Assembly (NCBI RefSeq): GCF_016808335.1
Contig: NC_053142.1
Span: 45,489,674 to 45,553,673 of the forward strand
DNA length: 64,000 nt
Reading direction: 5' to 3'
DNA from: Panicum virgatum
Lineage: Eukaryota > Streptophyta > Magnoliopsida > Poales > Poaceae
The position numbers were made by a program, and so were the translations under genes. Positions 11,483 to 22,207 of the stretch are shown piece by piece; the first letter of the stretch is position 1; every line of letters begins with the position of its first letter. The notes beneath the pieces were generated by a model, which saw only the letters and a program-made list of their open reading frames with translations, was not told the origin of the DNA and ran no database searches.

Positions 11483-11656
11483 GTCGCGAGCGCGAAGTCC
11501 GGGGCCGTACGTGTGTGTGTGTGTGTGTTTTGGCTTATTATTTTCGGGGCGTTTTTAGATCGAGAGGAATCATCAGGAGAGAAGGGTGCGACGCACGGAA
11601 AGATTTTTGGCTCATTTTTTTTAGAATTAGATTTTTGGAAAATGCTATTTTTTCTA

Positions 11657-11900
11657 CTCACCCGTTCCAAATTATAAGTCATTCTAAAAATCTTGAAAAG
11701 TCAAATCATCTCAAAGTTTGACCAAAATTATAAAAAGAAATATAAAAATTTATAACATCAAATATGTACACTATAAAAATATAGCTAACAAAGAATCTAA
11801 TGATATTTAATTGGTATCATAAATATTATTATCTTATCATATAAATTTAGTCAAACTTGAAAAAATTTGACTCTCCAAATTTTTTGAAATAACTTATAAT
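11657..11900. mobile_element. Stowaway-like MITE, degenerate right end
   Basis: The left end CTCACCCGTTCCAAATTATA follows a TA dinucleotide and resembles the Stowaway terminus (CTCCCTCCGTTCCAAATTAT). The right part, with AAATAACTTATAATCATGGG, is a decayed inverted copy. The AT-rich, gene-free interior fits the family. It sits about 170 bases upstream of the start codon of RBR copy C and could belong to its promoter. Confidence 0.6.
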
Positions 11901-11904
11901 CATG

Positions 11905-13580
11905 GGGCTTGGCCCAATTAGCGCTTGTCATAGTCATGGGGGCTGTTTGGGAAACAAGGACCAATCATATCTACCACTACCTGAAAAGAACAAAGTTCTG
12001 TTTAGCCTCCCGTGGGTCTGCCCTCTCCTTCGTGGCTCTAGAAATCAATAACCTTATCTTTTTTTGGACCTTCTCAGGGTCATCCATATATACTGTAGTT
12101 GTTTAGAATAAGAAATGCAGAAATCAAGACTTTTGATATAGGTTTAGTTTTTTTTTGTTACAACATGCTGGAGTGTATTTCAGATTCATATGTGCTTAGA
12201 AAACGGATAATTAGTTATAAGGCAATTTGTTGTTTGGGATGTTAGCTCTCATGTCTAATTCACTTTAAAATCTAATGACTTTGATCTATATACACAATTG
12301 TCAATCTGTATTTACTCCTGCTCTAACCCAGTCATCATTGTTAAGTGTATTGAATTAACATGTTCTGTTCTATCTGCTAGCTAGCATGGCACTTTCTATT
12401 GCATTTATAACTTTATTAGTAAGTGCAGATGTTCTGAAATAGTAACTAAATTACTCCCCTTTCTTGTAACTTCAGGTTTGTCAAATTGGTTGAGTTATTG
12501 TTAGGATGATCTAAACTTTGTGACAGTGGGTCCATGACAAGGTAGATGAAGCAATTCATACTTTCATACTGCCTCTGATAGTCTGCTAGCATGGTCTTGA
12601 TGTGTCAAGATTCTGAACTCTGAATGTTTCTGAATTTCCACCAGGTCTGCATACTGCCTCTGAAAAAAGCTGTCAAAGAGCCTAAAGTGAGTCGATGATA
12701 TACAACATCGATCATAAAAGGATTTGATCCCAACAACATTGGCTGCATCAAGGTTCATACCTTCCCCGTCAATTCTACTTCTACATCAACGTGCCCCTAT
12801 AAAATCAACAGTTATGGGTACACTAACAACATTTTGCATCAATTGGCCTAAAACAACCAATTTGAAAATTTAGAGTGACCACTGGTGCAACCACCATTAA
12901 AGGGACAACCACCATTCAAGGGACAAAAAAAAGTGGTCATGCACAGATGCAATGTTAGTCATCGCTCCTCCCCAATCGTGATGCCCAGATAGTAACTACC
13001 ATGTAATCAGTCCATTCCATGATATTCAGATATAAATGTCAGTAAAAAAGACTCACTTTCTTTGCCAGGTTTGGCAATGTATAGCTCCAACACGGGTGCT
13101 TTAATTTCAAATGTGACAGCTGCAATTTACTTTTCATTGACAAACTTAATCAAAAAACATCTTTTGTAGCATGTGCTATTATTATATACCCATATTATAG
13201 CTTGTTGGCTGTGTTTAGATTGGAACAATGATTCTAAGTAGTTCTATTTATTTTCAGATTGCATGAAGATAACATGAGAAACGGATTGATAAGAGAGCAA
13301 GGCCAGTGAGAAGCAAAGTTATCTTAGAAATTCATGTACAAGTCAATTTTTTTATTTTTACCTTTTGCAAATCATTGTAAGGCAACCTACTTTTTCAGCA
13401 GGTTTCTTGGATTGGGAAGGGAGCAGGGCGTGCAAGGGGACTTCATGGATTTTAAGAGATTAGAGAATGAAATTATGGGGATCCCTTTAGGATGATTCCC
13501 CCGTTTAATTTTTTTAGCTTAGTTGTGATGCCTAAGTTACTAATGGAAATGTTCTGAGATGAAAGGATACCGGTTTATTA
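11905..13580. other. Intergenic upstream of RBR copy C
   Basis: AT-rich sequence without an exon or repeat I can support. Short open frames here have no domain content or splice support. It ends at the TTA target site of the PIF/Harbinger-type element. Confidence 0.4.
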
Positions 13581-14492
13581 GGCTCTCCGCAGTGGTGTCT
13601 GTAAAACACTCTGTAAAGGATATAGCGCGCGCATATAGCGATTTTTTTGCTGCAGCGGCACTCTGTAAAGGATACTGCATCGTTGCGGGCGGGATTCCCG
13701 CACGCCAAAGCTAGCGCGGTAGCGGCCGTCCGCGAAGCGGCGACGTGGCATGGGGCCTGCCTCCGCCCGTTGCTCCCCAGCATCCCTCCCGCGCCGGGCA
13801 GCTCTCTGCCGCTGGGCCGCCGCAGCGCCCGTGCCGGGCCCCCGCTCCGCCACGATGCGTGCCGCCATGGGCGGGGCCCCCGCTCCGCACTCCATGGAGG
13901 GAGGAGGAGGACGGCCGCGAGGCGAGGGGGTGGCGCGGCGCTCGCCCATGGCCCGCCGCCGCTCGAGCAGGGTCAGGGGAGGAGAGGGAAGGCTCAGCCG
14001 GCCGAGCTCGCGACGGAGGGACAACGGGGGGAGGAAGGGAGGGAGGAAGGCCGCCGCAGCTCGTGGAGGGGGAGAGAGGAGGGGCCGCCGAGATCCAGAG
14101 GAGGCCCCGCCGCCGGATCTAGGGGAGGGAGGGGGAGGGAGGAGGGGCCGCCGGTGACGCTCCACCTACGCGCCCGCAAGGCCTGCCATGGCCGGCGTCG
14201 AGGAGGTTGACGGCGCCCGCTCCACCAGCCGAGGCCCGCCGCGGCCGCTCCGAGCTCGCCCGCATCGCGGCGGAGCGGAGCTCGCCTGCGGGTCGCTGCG
14301 GCGCCGAGCTCGCCCGCGCGGGGGGACGCACTCACCGCAGTGGGAGCAGGAGAGGAGCCCGGTGCCGTCTCGCGGGCCCGCCGTCGTGCCATCATGCCGG
14401 CGCAGCAGGGGAAGGGAGGGAGCAGGGGCACGCCATCGGCCGCTCCGCCCCGCCGTGGCCGATGCGCCGAGGAAGGGAGGGAGGGAGGGAGG

Positions 14493-14527
<35 letters not shown>

Positions 14528-15494
14528 GAGGGAGGGCCGGTGCTCGGGCGGGCGGAGGTCGGGCGAGGAGCGTCGCGGGCTCCGCCATGGCCGCCGGCCT
14601 GGGAGGGGAGGGAGAAGCGGGGAGGATGATGGGGGCGCCAGATCCGGCCGCCGTGCCGCTCAAGCAGCACCTGCAGCGCCGCCGCGAGGAGGAGTGGGGC
14701 GTAGGGCGAGCTCAAGGCCGCCGCGCCATGGCCACGAGGGAGCAGGGGCTGCGGAGGGGTGCGCTCGGCCGGCGTGGGAGGAGGGAGGAGGAGGGGTGCC
14801 GGCGGAGGCCGCCCCGCCCCGTCGCGCCATGGCCGCGTGGCGAGGTAGCAGGGAGGAGAGGGAGGGAGGGAAGGCGGAGAAGGGGCCGGCCTGCCGCACG
14901 CGCGCGCTCGCCTGCCGCCTGCCGCCGCCATGGCCCCGCGCGCGAGGGAGGGGAAGGAAGCCCCGCGGGGCGTGCGCGGGCGCCATGGCCACGGGCCCGA
15001 GCTCGGAGCACCGCCACGGCCGCCGCGGCGCGCAGGCCGCCGCCTCGCCATGGCCGCCGCGCGACGGATTGAGGACGGAGGGAGGAAGGCCGCCCCTACG
15101 ATCCCGAGGCCGAGGCCGGCCGAGCTCGCGGCGGAGGGAGCTCGAGGGAGGAGGGCGCAGGCCGCCGCCGCCGCGCCCAGATCTCGCCTCCGCGTCGCAA
15201 GGCCCGCCGTCGGAGGAGGAGGAGGTGGACGGCGGCGGAGGTCGGGGGAGGAGGGGCGCGGTGGCGGAGGGAGAGAGAGAGGGGCCGCGGTGGGAGAGAG
15301 AGAGTGGGGATGGGGGTTAAAAAAAGGAAAAATAATTATGACACGTGGGGCCCACTCGTGGTAGTTGGTATAGAGTAGAAATTTAGATAGTGAATGGACG
15401 CGGAGAAACTGAATATAGAGAGGAGAATCTTGATGACCAGGCAGAAATATTCCTTTTAGAGAGTGAATTTAGAGAGTGACGAGTGCGGAGAGCC
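13581..15494. mobile_element. Non-autonomous PIF/Harbinger-type element with a GC-rich interior
   Basis: The element starts GGCTCTCCGCAGTGG and ends TGCGGAGAGCC, with TTA duplicated at 13578-13580 and 15495-15497. It is 1914 bp. Near the ends are AT-rich subterminal parts, including two copies of CACTCTGTAAAGGATA at the left. The middle (13,700-15,300) is extremely GC-rich, with purine blocks and (GAGG)n and (GA)n runs near 14,473-14,523. Open frames exist in all six frames because of base composition; none shows a known domain and no transposase is visible. The interior may be captured CpG-rich genic DNA, which cannot be settled here. Confidence 0.8.
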
Positions 15495-15737
15495 TTAACA
15501 TTGGTTGGAACTACGATGTAATACATGATAGGAAAGCCCTTGCTCTTGCTCTGTGTTCCAAGGGTCTGAATATTGTTCTCTCCTCTGTTTTTGTTGCAGT
15601 AGGCACATGGGTATCAAAAGTTTTTGTCGAAAATTGATAATTAGTGGATTAAATTGTTTGGAACAATGTTATTTATTATGCCTTTTAGTTGGCATTGAAT
15701 TACAAAAAATTCTTATGATTTTTTATAAGATTTTTTT

Positions 15738-15772
15738 TTGCCACCCGTAGCAACGGACGGGCATTCAACTAG
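15738..15772 (+). mobile_element. Helitron-type 3' terminus
   Basis: A short hairpin, CCCGT-AGCAACGG-ACGGG, is followed by CATTCAACTAG and then a T. This is the usual 3' end of grass Helitrons (hairpin about ten bases before CTRR, inserted 5' of T). I could not identify the matching 5' TC end, so only the terminus is annotated. Confidence 0.6.
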
Positions 15773-16235
15773 TATTAAAAAGAGACCAAAGAGAAATATG
15801 AATCATGAAGCGCTCATATATAAGAATCAGCAATTAAGTTGGTTGTCAAGAAAATCAAGGGGGGGAACAAATCGAATTTGAAGGTGAAACAAGTAATAAT
15901 ATAATCAGAAAAACATCTTATGTGTAAATCTAGCCTCTCCTTTCACGACAAAACTTTAATAGGCATCCAGTGATTGTGTAAACTAGAGCCATGGGCAGGG
16001 AAGAGTATAGAATTGTAATAAAAACATTGTAAAAATAACTGTACTGGTTAAACGCAGCAGCAGCTCAATCAGTAATAATGACAATTGTCAACATTAAACA
16101 GTAGCAATTCTGTTTTCTGGAATGCAGTGTGCAGTCGTTCTAAGCTAGCAATGCATGCTGCGAAAGTGCTAAGCTCCCCAAGTCCGGTGCTCCTGTTGCA
16201 CTATGTTATGGAGAACTGAGGCGAAGGACCTGGTG
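15773..16235. other. Spacer downstream of RBR copy D
   Basis: AT-rich, no feature recognised. The right part would be the 3' UTR of RBR copy D on the minus strand. Confidence 0.4.
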
Positions 16236-16453
16236 CTAGAAGTTGCCGAGCCCCACGTACTCCGACGACCGGTAGTGCCCCGACTTCATGTATTTGTCAT
16301 CGACCCTCATCCTGCACAATGAGCAGTAGTGGATCCGGCAAGCCCAACAGAAAATGTATTCCTCATTGTCCTGGACACATATGGCCATTGGTCAGATCAT
16401 GCATATACACACATTGGCAAATAAGCGTTTGTAACATTGCTGAAGATTGGAAG

Positions 16454-18234
16454 TGTAGGAAAGGTAGGATGCGTATAATGTGGTCGATTGTATTGCAATG
16501 AGCCACTTGGGCGGTATATATAGGAGTACAAGGTTTGGAGGGAAGGCATCTCACCTAGAGATAAGGAAGGCTATCACGGGATTACATCAATACCAAACTA
16601 CCATATCTGGCGTTGTCTAATATACTCTAACACCCCCCGCAGTCGTAGCGGTAGCAACATGAACTATCAGACTGGAGAACAATGGAGACGTATCCCCCCT
16701 GCAGTCGGAACGCCGGTGCGAAAGCTTTGACTGGAGACTCATGCAGATGATAGCCCTTTAGTGCTGTAGTAGCCGAAGTCGAGGTGGACGTGGTCGAAGC
16801 CGCGGAGGGGGCGCGGGTCGAAACGTCGTCGAGGTGCTCAAGTACGCAAACTCAGCAGCTTCTTGCCGAAGACAGCAACAGGACGGTGCGGCGGATGACG
16901 AAGGTAGACGGTGCGGTTTGCGACTTAGGTCACGCTCAGGACAGGGGTGGCGACGGTGCAGGTTGCAGCAAGTGTCGCGCTCAGATCAGGGGTGCTGACG
17001 ACGTCTTCCTTCAGGAACATCGGCGGCGATGTACGCGCGAGAACGGCTGGAGGCGCGGAGGTGGATCGAGCGCCTACTTGACGAAGACCGGCCGCGAGTG
17101 GCGCCACTGCCTGAAAAGGCGACGACACCGGTAGGGTGGCTTGATCACGAACGTCGTTGCTGCAGCCTCGAGGGTGCAACAACAACCTCGTCCTTCGGGA
17201 GTGTCGACGATGAACGGCGACGAACGGCAGGGCGGCGCAAACCCGATAACGAATCGGAAAAAAACCTAAGAAAAACACACAGCAGCAGCAGGGTGACCTC
17301 CGGGTACAATCTCAGGTGCCGTAGCGAATTCCTCTCTCCTCCTTGTCTCTTCCCCGCGTGGTCAACACGGGACAGAGAAAACAGAGGAGATTGGAAAACC
17401 CGAGCAGCTCTCCTCCGATCGTCAGGCCAAGATCCGCCCCTGCAGCCGTGTCTTCTCGAGAAGCAGAGGCGGCGCTGGGGGAGGAAGGGCGGCGGCCGAT
17501 GGCGCAGGGGAGGTAGCCGGCGAGGGAAGGGAGATGGGGCGGAGCCCACGACGCGGCGGCCCGACAGCGACGTCGACCGGCGATGCTGCGGCCCGTCCAC
17601 CCGACGGCGCGGTCTTGGCTCCTGCCCTCCAGCCGCGCACGCGCGCGGTGCGCAGGCCGTGCGGCGGCACTGGGAGGGGCTCCTCCCCCTCGGCAGCCGC
17701 GCACGCGCGCTGTCGTGCGGCGGCACTGGCGCTGGGAGGGGGGCTTGCCTGAGGCGCGGAAGGGGCGGGGAAGCCGTGAGCGGGGCCGGGGATGACGATG
17801 CAGAGGCGGCGGCGGCCCAAGGCGGGGCCATGGCGATGCCGACGAGCGACGCGGCCACGGCGACGGTAGAGGTCAGCCCTCCTGCTGCTTGTGGACGACG
17901 ACGGCGGCGCGGATCAGAGGGATCCGCGACGCATCCTAGGAGGGCGCTGCCCCCGGCAGAGATCAATCTCGATCTCCCCAGGGGCGCGCGGGTGCAGCGG
18001 AAGTGGCGGCGCGGCTAGGGTTAGGATCTCTCGTAACCTAGGCTTCTGATGCCATGTAGGAAAGGTAGGATGCGTATAATGTGGTCGATTGTATTGCAAT
18101 GAGCCCCTTGGGCGGTATATATAGGAGTACAAGGCTTGGAGGGTAAGGCACCTCACCTAGAGATAAGGAAGGTTATCACGGGATTACATCAATACTAAAC
18201 TACCATATCTGGAGTTGCCTAATATACTCTAACA
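16454..18234 (-). mobile_element. Small non-autonomous LTR retrotransposon in the last intron of RBR copy D
   Basis: Direct repeats of about 180 bp at 16454-16632 and 18055-18234 run TGTAGG to TAACA on the plus strand and are flanked by the 5-bp duplication GGAAG (16449-16453 and 18235-18239). Read on the minus strand, the LTR opens TGTTAGAG and holds a TATA box (CTATATATACCG). The 5' LTR is followed by TGGCATCAGAAGCC, a near match to the initiator-tRNA-Met primer site, and a GCGGGGGG polypurine tract precedes the 3' LTR. The interior (16633-18054) is only 1.4 kb, GC-rich, and encodes no gag or pol that I recognise; long open frames of 273-329 codons occur on both strands and look compositional. 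Confidence 0.9.
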
Positions 18235-20293
18235 GGAAGTATAGGTCTCGGTTGGTACCTTGAAATTTCTCTGACGACATTTGGGGCATCTGATGGTACT
18301 ACCGATTGGGGAAAGTTGAACTTTGACCCGGCGGCCAATCTGTACTTCTTCCATATGTCTCTCGAATGGCGTCACGTCGCTATACTGACGTAACTCAAAG
18401 AGCTCGCATTCATTCCTGTAGTGGTCGGATTTGTGCTACTTTGTCAAATCAAGCGTGCATAAAAGGTATGCCAGTGTAGTATCATGGATGCCTTACAATG
18501 ACCTACCAGAAATGATCATAGCCGCTGATGGCCCTGCCACAGCGGAAGCAGAGCAATTGACCGCAGTTGCCGCACGACATCTTGTTGCACCCTTCTGTTT
18601 TGACGATGGGCATTCGGCATTTTGGACATAGTTGGATATCACTGAACAATTTTCTGATGGTGAGCAGTTCCCGTGCCATCTCCTTGTAGACATCTTGCCT
18701 GATGCCTGCAGATAAACAAATTGTGGGCAACTTGCAGGGGATGTTCAGTTGAATGATAGTATTCCGAAACAGTCAACACATAAGCCAGTAGCAGAACCTT
18801 GTCAGGCTCTCAGATCTTGTGCACACTGTACCATTGAATGGTCTAGTAAAAGAGCCTCCAGATGTATAATGTACATGTTACTATAGAGAATCAACTGCAA
18901 AGAATAGATGAAAGAGAGGTTAGTGCAAATCTTGTACCTGCTGGTGTTTGATCTTTTCTTCTGGAGTTACGCACTGCTTCGCTGGATGGCATGGTTCCTT
19001 ACATAAAGAGCAGAAGATAAAAGAGCACTTTGGGCATTCTGCATCGTTGCTCTCATCTTCCAAGCATCCAATCCCACACCTTGGACAGTAAACCACATCT
19101 GACATTGAGTCCAATGCTTTCTTAAGAACAAGCCTATCCCAGCGTTCAAATTCTTCTTCGGTAAGAAGCCTCTTCAACACATATGGTGGAATTGAAGCAT
19201 TGCACTTGGTATCAGGGCATAACAATTGAAATACGCTACCTTCCTTGACATGCATTCTGCATAAGGTCTTCATGCACTTCACGCAAAAGAAGTGTTGGCA
19301 TGAAAGCCTGACGAAATTTGAACCTAATTGTTTCAGAAATAAGTTACTTCAGTGGATGAAACTATGTGAGTGCAAGTCAGATTCACAAGATAATGCTTTC
19401 AATAGCTCTCATGAGATACTATGTGAAGCAATAAATTTCACCCAGGCTTATTGGTTACTACTAACTCATAGTTCCAAAAGGGAAAGGCGCAACATGGACG
19501 TTACAGAATAAGTAGCATGCTATACTCAATAAAGAAAAATGAGAGTAATTTTTTTTCGAACAAAAATGAGAGGAAAATGGAAAGAACATACCTTTGCTTT
19601 GGTTAAGGCATATCATGCACATATGGAGATCCTCAAGAAAAGCTTGATAGTGCTTCTTACTACTGTAACTCATCATCAAAGGGATAACAGACTCCAATGA
19701 ATTTGTTCTTGAGATTGCGTGGTTATATCTATGATGTGTTACGATATCCGTGCCTAGTGTTATTTTACCATCAAACCAGAGATGTGACCTTGAAGAATCA
19801 CGTAGCCACTCAACCCATTGATACATGACCTCCTGCCCCTTCAGCTCTGCCCATATGGTGTCTAGCATCTCACAGAGCTGAGAAACTTGAGGCGCATCCA
19901 TCCACTTAACAGTGCAGTGAAGTATGGGGGATCTTTGCTAGGATATGAGCGCGGAAGTAAGCATGTCAATATAAGAGGAGGTAGGTACTCGAAGTTGCAC
20001 TTGTAAGAGAACACATCTAATCCATCACTTTGCCCTGTACCATCTGAGCACCCTTCATCTTTGGCACACACATTAGCTGATGAAAGCTTTGCATGGACTT
20101 CGATGCCATCAGCCACATCATAACGTATGCAAATCTGGAATATAATGACAAACCATCAAAGCCAAAGTGCCAGCTACTAGAACAATTGAAAAAAAAAACA
20201 TGGCAACTGAAGAAACCGGGAAATAGTGGAGGCCTCCTATGTTTTCAAACACTGCCAGATCATGCCCATAGATTGCCTCCAATGCCATCAGCC

Positions 20294-21840
20294 GGAGAAA
20301 ATTGGAATTCTGCCATCCTCAAAGGTGGGCTTCGGTGTTTTGCCATCCCGCAAATTGGTTTCGGCCGATTTCCATTATGAAACGGTCGCCAACCGGTAGA
20401 ATGCCTTTTTGAGATTTTCCAATTCATCTGCTGATTTCTCCAACAGTAGACCACATGAACGGACCATTTAAACCTTGACCTCTTAGATGAGAAAACGACT
20501 CCTATTACTTGACCCCCTCGCCTCCTTGGGCACCGCCCCCGCCACGCTCACGAACTTGGAGATCGCTAGCGACTCCTCCGTCGCGAGCTCCGCCACCAGC
20601 TCGTCCACCGTCCTGGCCACCTTCTCCATCGCGCCCAAATCCACCTCTGCAGCTCGGCCGCCGGACAGCGACGCCCACCGCTGGCTCCGCCCGCTTTCCG
20701 TCGATGCCGCCGCATGCCACTCCACGAAGGCGGCGATGACGCGCCGCACGGTGTCGGTGTTCCTGACGCGCTCTCCGGCGCCGTAAAGCGCGACACCCAG
20801 CAGGTCCCCCGCGGTGGCTTGCTCCAGCACCGCTGCGACGCGGAGCTCCAAGTCGCGGCACGTCCTGGCGGAGGCCTGGGTGGTGACCGCGGAGTGGAGG
20901 AGGCGGCAGAGGAGCGCCGCCGGGATGGGCGCGTCGGCGGCGGAAGGGAGCACGCCCACCACGGACTCCACAAGCGCGCGCCGGTCCTCCCTGTCCCGGG
21001 GGTCGGCGAGGACCTCGGCCAGTGCGAGCTCCGCGTAGGCGCTCGCCGCGTTGCCAAGCACCTTGGGGTCCGCAAGGCGGCACCGCAGCGCCGTGACCAC
21101 CTTTTCAAAAGACGCCGTCGAGAGCGCCGCGAGCTCCGTCGTCCACCACCCCGGCGGCGTCCTGGTCGGGAACAGCGCCTCGTTGCAGATCCGGAGCGCG
21201 ACAGCATCCGCGGCACGCCACACGACGCCGAGCTCCTCGGAGGCCGGGAGGAGCGCCTCGCAGGAGCGCAGCACGGTCACCGCGCTGGGCAGCACGCGGA
21301 GCGCGGCCTGCACGTGGAACTCGTCGACGCGGCGCGCCAGGTCCGCCCGGTGCTGCATGTCGAGGAACGCCGCGGCGCAGCGGAGCGCGGCGGCGTTGCG
21401 CGCGGTGATCTCGTAGTTGGCGCCGTAGTAGTAGCGCGCGGCCTTCTTGAACGTGTCGGCGCCACCGGGGAGTGCGGAGGGGTCGAGCTCGACGGCGGCA
21501 GAGGGGTCCTTGGCGATGGCCCGGCGGATGTAGCCGCACCTGGGATGTAGCCGCAAGAACTGGGAACCAGCGACGAGTGAGGTGAATGGACGAGAGCGAG
21601 CCTGACCTGAGATTCGAACGGATGGATAAGGATAAGGTCTCTGTTTCTTGTGAGCATAAGGGTAAAATGGTCCGTTCATGTGGTCTACTGTTGGAGAAAT
21701 CAGCAGATGAATTGAGAAATCTCGAAAAGGCATTCTACCGGTTGGCCACCGTTTCATAATGGCAATCCGCCGAAACCAATTTTCGGGATGACAAAACACC
21801 AAAGCCCACCTTTGAGCATGGCAGAATTCCAATATTCTCC
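20294..21840. mobile_element. Pack-MULE with an NPH3-family fragment, abutting exon 2 of RBR copy D
   Basis: The ends form inverted repeats of about 180 bp: left GGAGAAAATTGGAATTCTGC, right end read inverted GGAGAATATTGGAATTCTGC, with close agreement as far as the CACATGAACGGACCATTT segment. Long repeats and the captured coding sequence between them fit a Pack-MULE. No 9-bp duplication is found (CCATCAGCC on the left, TCACATCAT on the right). Nearly all native intron 1 (about 520 bases in copy C) is gone, with some 47 bases left beside exon 1. Insertion was therefore followed by deletion, or the flank was rearranged. Confidence 0.82.
20483..21538 (-). pseudogene. Captured NPH3/BTB-family gene fragment inside the Pack-MULE
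   Basis: An open frame of about 350 residues reads through the MULE interior and matches plant NPH3-domain proteins, which are phototropin-pathway and CUL3 adaptor proteins. Family marks: CGYIRRAIAKDP and LPGGADTFKKAARYYYGANY (end of the BTB region), EITARNAAALRCAAAFLDM, PGWWTTELAALS (start of the NPH3 domain), RRALVESVVGVLPS, LELRVAAVLEQATAGDLLGV, TDTVRRVIAAFV, and ISKFVSVAGAVPKEAR near the end. The start of the BTB domain and the usual C-terminal part are missing. The frame continues into both MULE ends, so the first 100 or so codons upstream are transposon sequence. It is a transduplicated fragment, not a full gene, although its frame is undamaged. Confidence 0.85.
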
Positions 21841-22207
21841 TCACATCATGCAACTTTTGCAATCGAATCAGCAGATGAGTGTACTACCTCATCCTCCTCC
21901 CGTTGCAGGTTGTCTCGTATCTCATCTTCGTCCTTCTGCTCCTTTTCACCGCTGACTTGAAGTGCCGCCGCAGCATCTGTGGCCGCCGCCTCCCTCAGTA
22001 TCTGTTCCGCCTCAGCTGGAGCCGCCCATGGGGAGTCCAGGTCGAGGAGGATGCCCCCTCGCCGCCCGCCTCGCACGCCCCTGCCCTCAAATCAGCGACG
22101 CGCGACGTGGAGGGGGACGAGGAGGAGGAAGCGTCCGACGAGGATTCCGGGGTGGGGATGCGGTGCGGCGCCGGCACCCGCGCCGACGCTGCTGCCTCCA
22201 TGTCCAT

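Larger units (their letters stand above)
16236..22207 (-). pseudogene. RWD-RBR E3 ubiquitin ligase copy D, disabled
   Basis: All seven exons can be traced on the minus strand: 22207-21888, 20291-20215 (approximate end), 20134-19592, 19323-18938, 18705-18507, 18415-18259, 16370-16236. Sequence is closest to copy C (for example CPKCRMPIVKTEGCNKMSC in RING2 and LMALEAIYG at the RWD start). Three frameshifts are visible against copy C: a net loss of 7 bases in exon 1 after GACEAGGEG; one base lost in exon 3 (543 versus 544) in the RWD segment after PSKDPPYFT; one base lost in exon 5 (199 versus 200) ahead of RING2. A Pack-MULE abuts exon 2, where the normal CAG acceptor reads CGG. A 1.8-kb LTR element sits in the last intron. 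The last exon keeps an open FCWACRIHYCSLC motif and ends GLGNF. An alternative acceptor at the AG before GAGATGGCACGG could bypass the exon 5 lesion, but not the others. Confidence 0.9.

Noticed and set aside
13647..15364. Long open frames (up to 326 codons) on both strands in the PIF-type element
   Set aside because: All six frames are open because of extreme GC content; the translations are Arg/Gly/Pro-rich without a domain, and frames on opposite strands overlap fully.
17029..18018. 329-codon plus-strand and 273-codon minus-strand frames in the small LTR element
   Set aside because: Overlapping on opposite strands with compositional bias; no gag, pol or host domain recognised.
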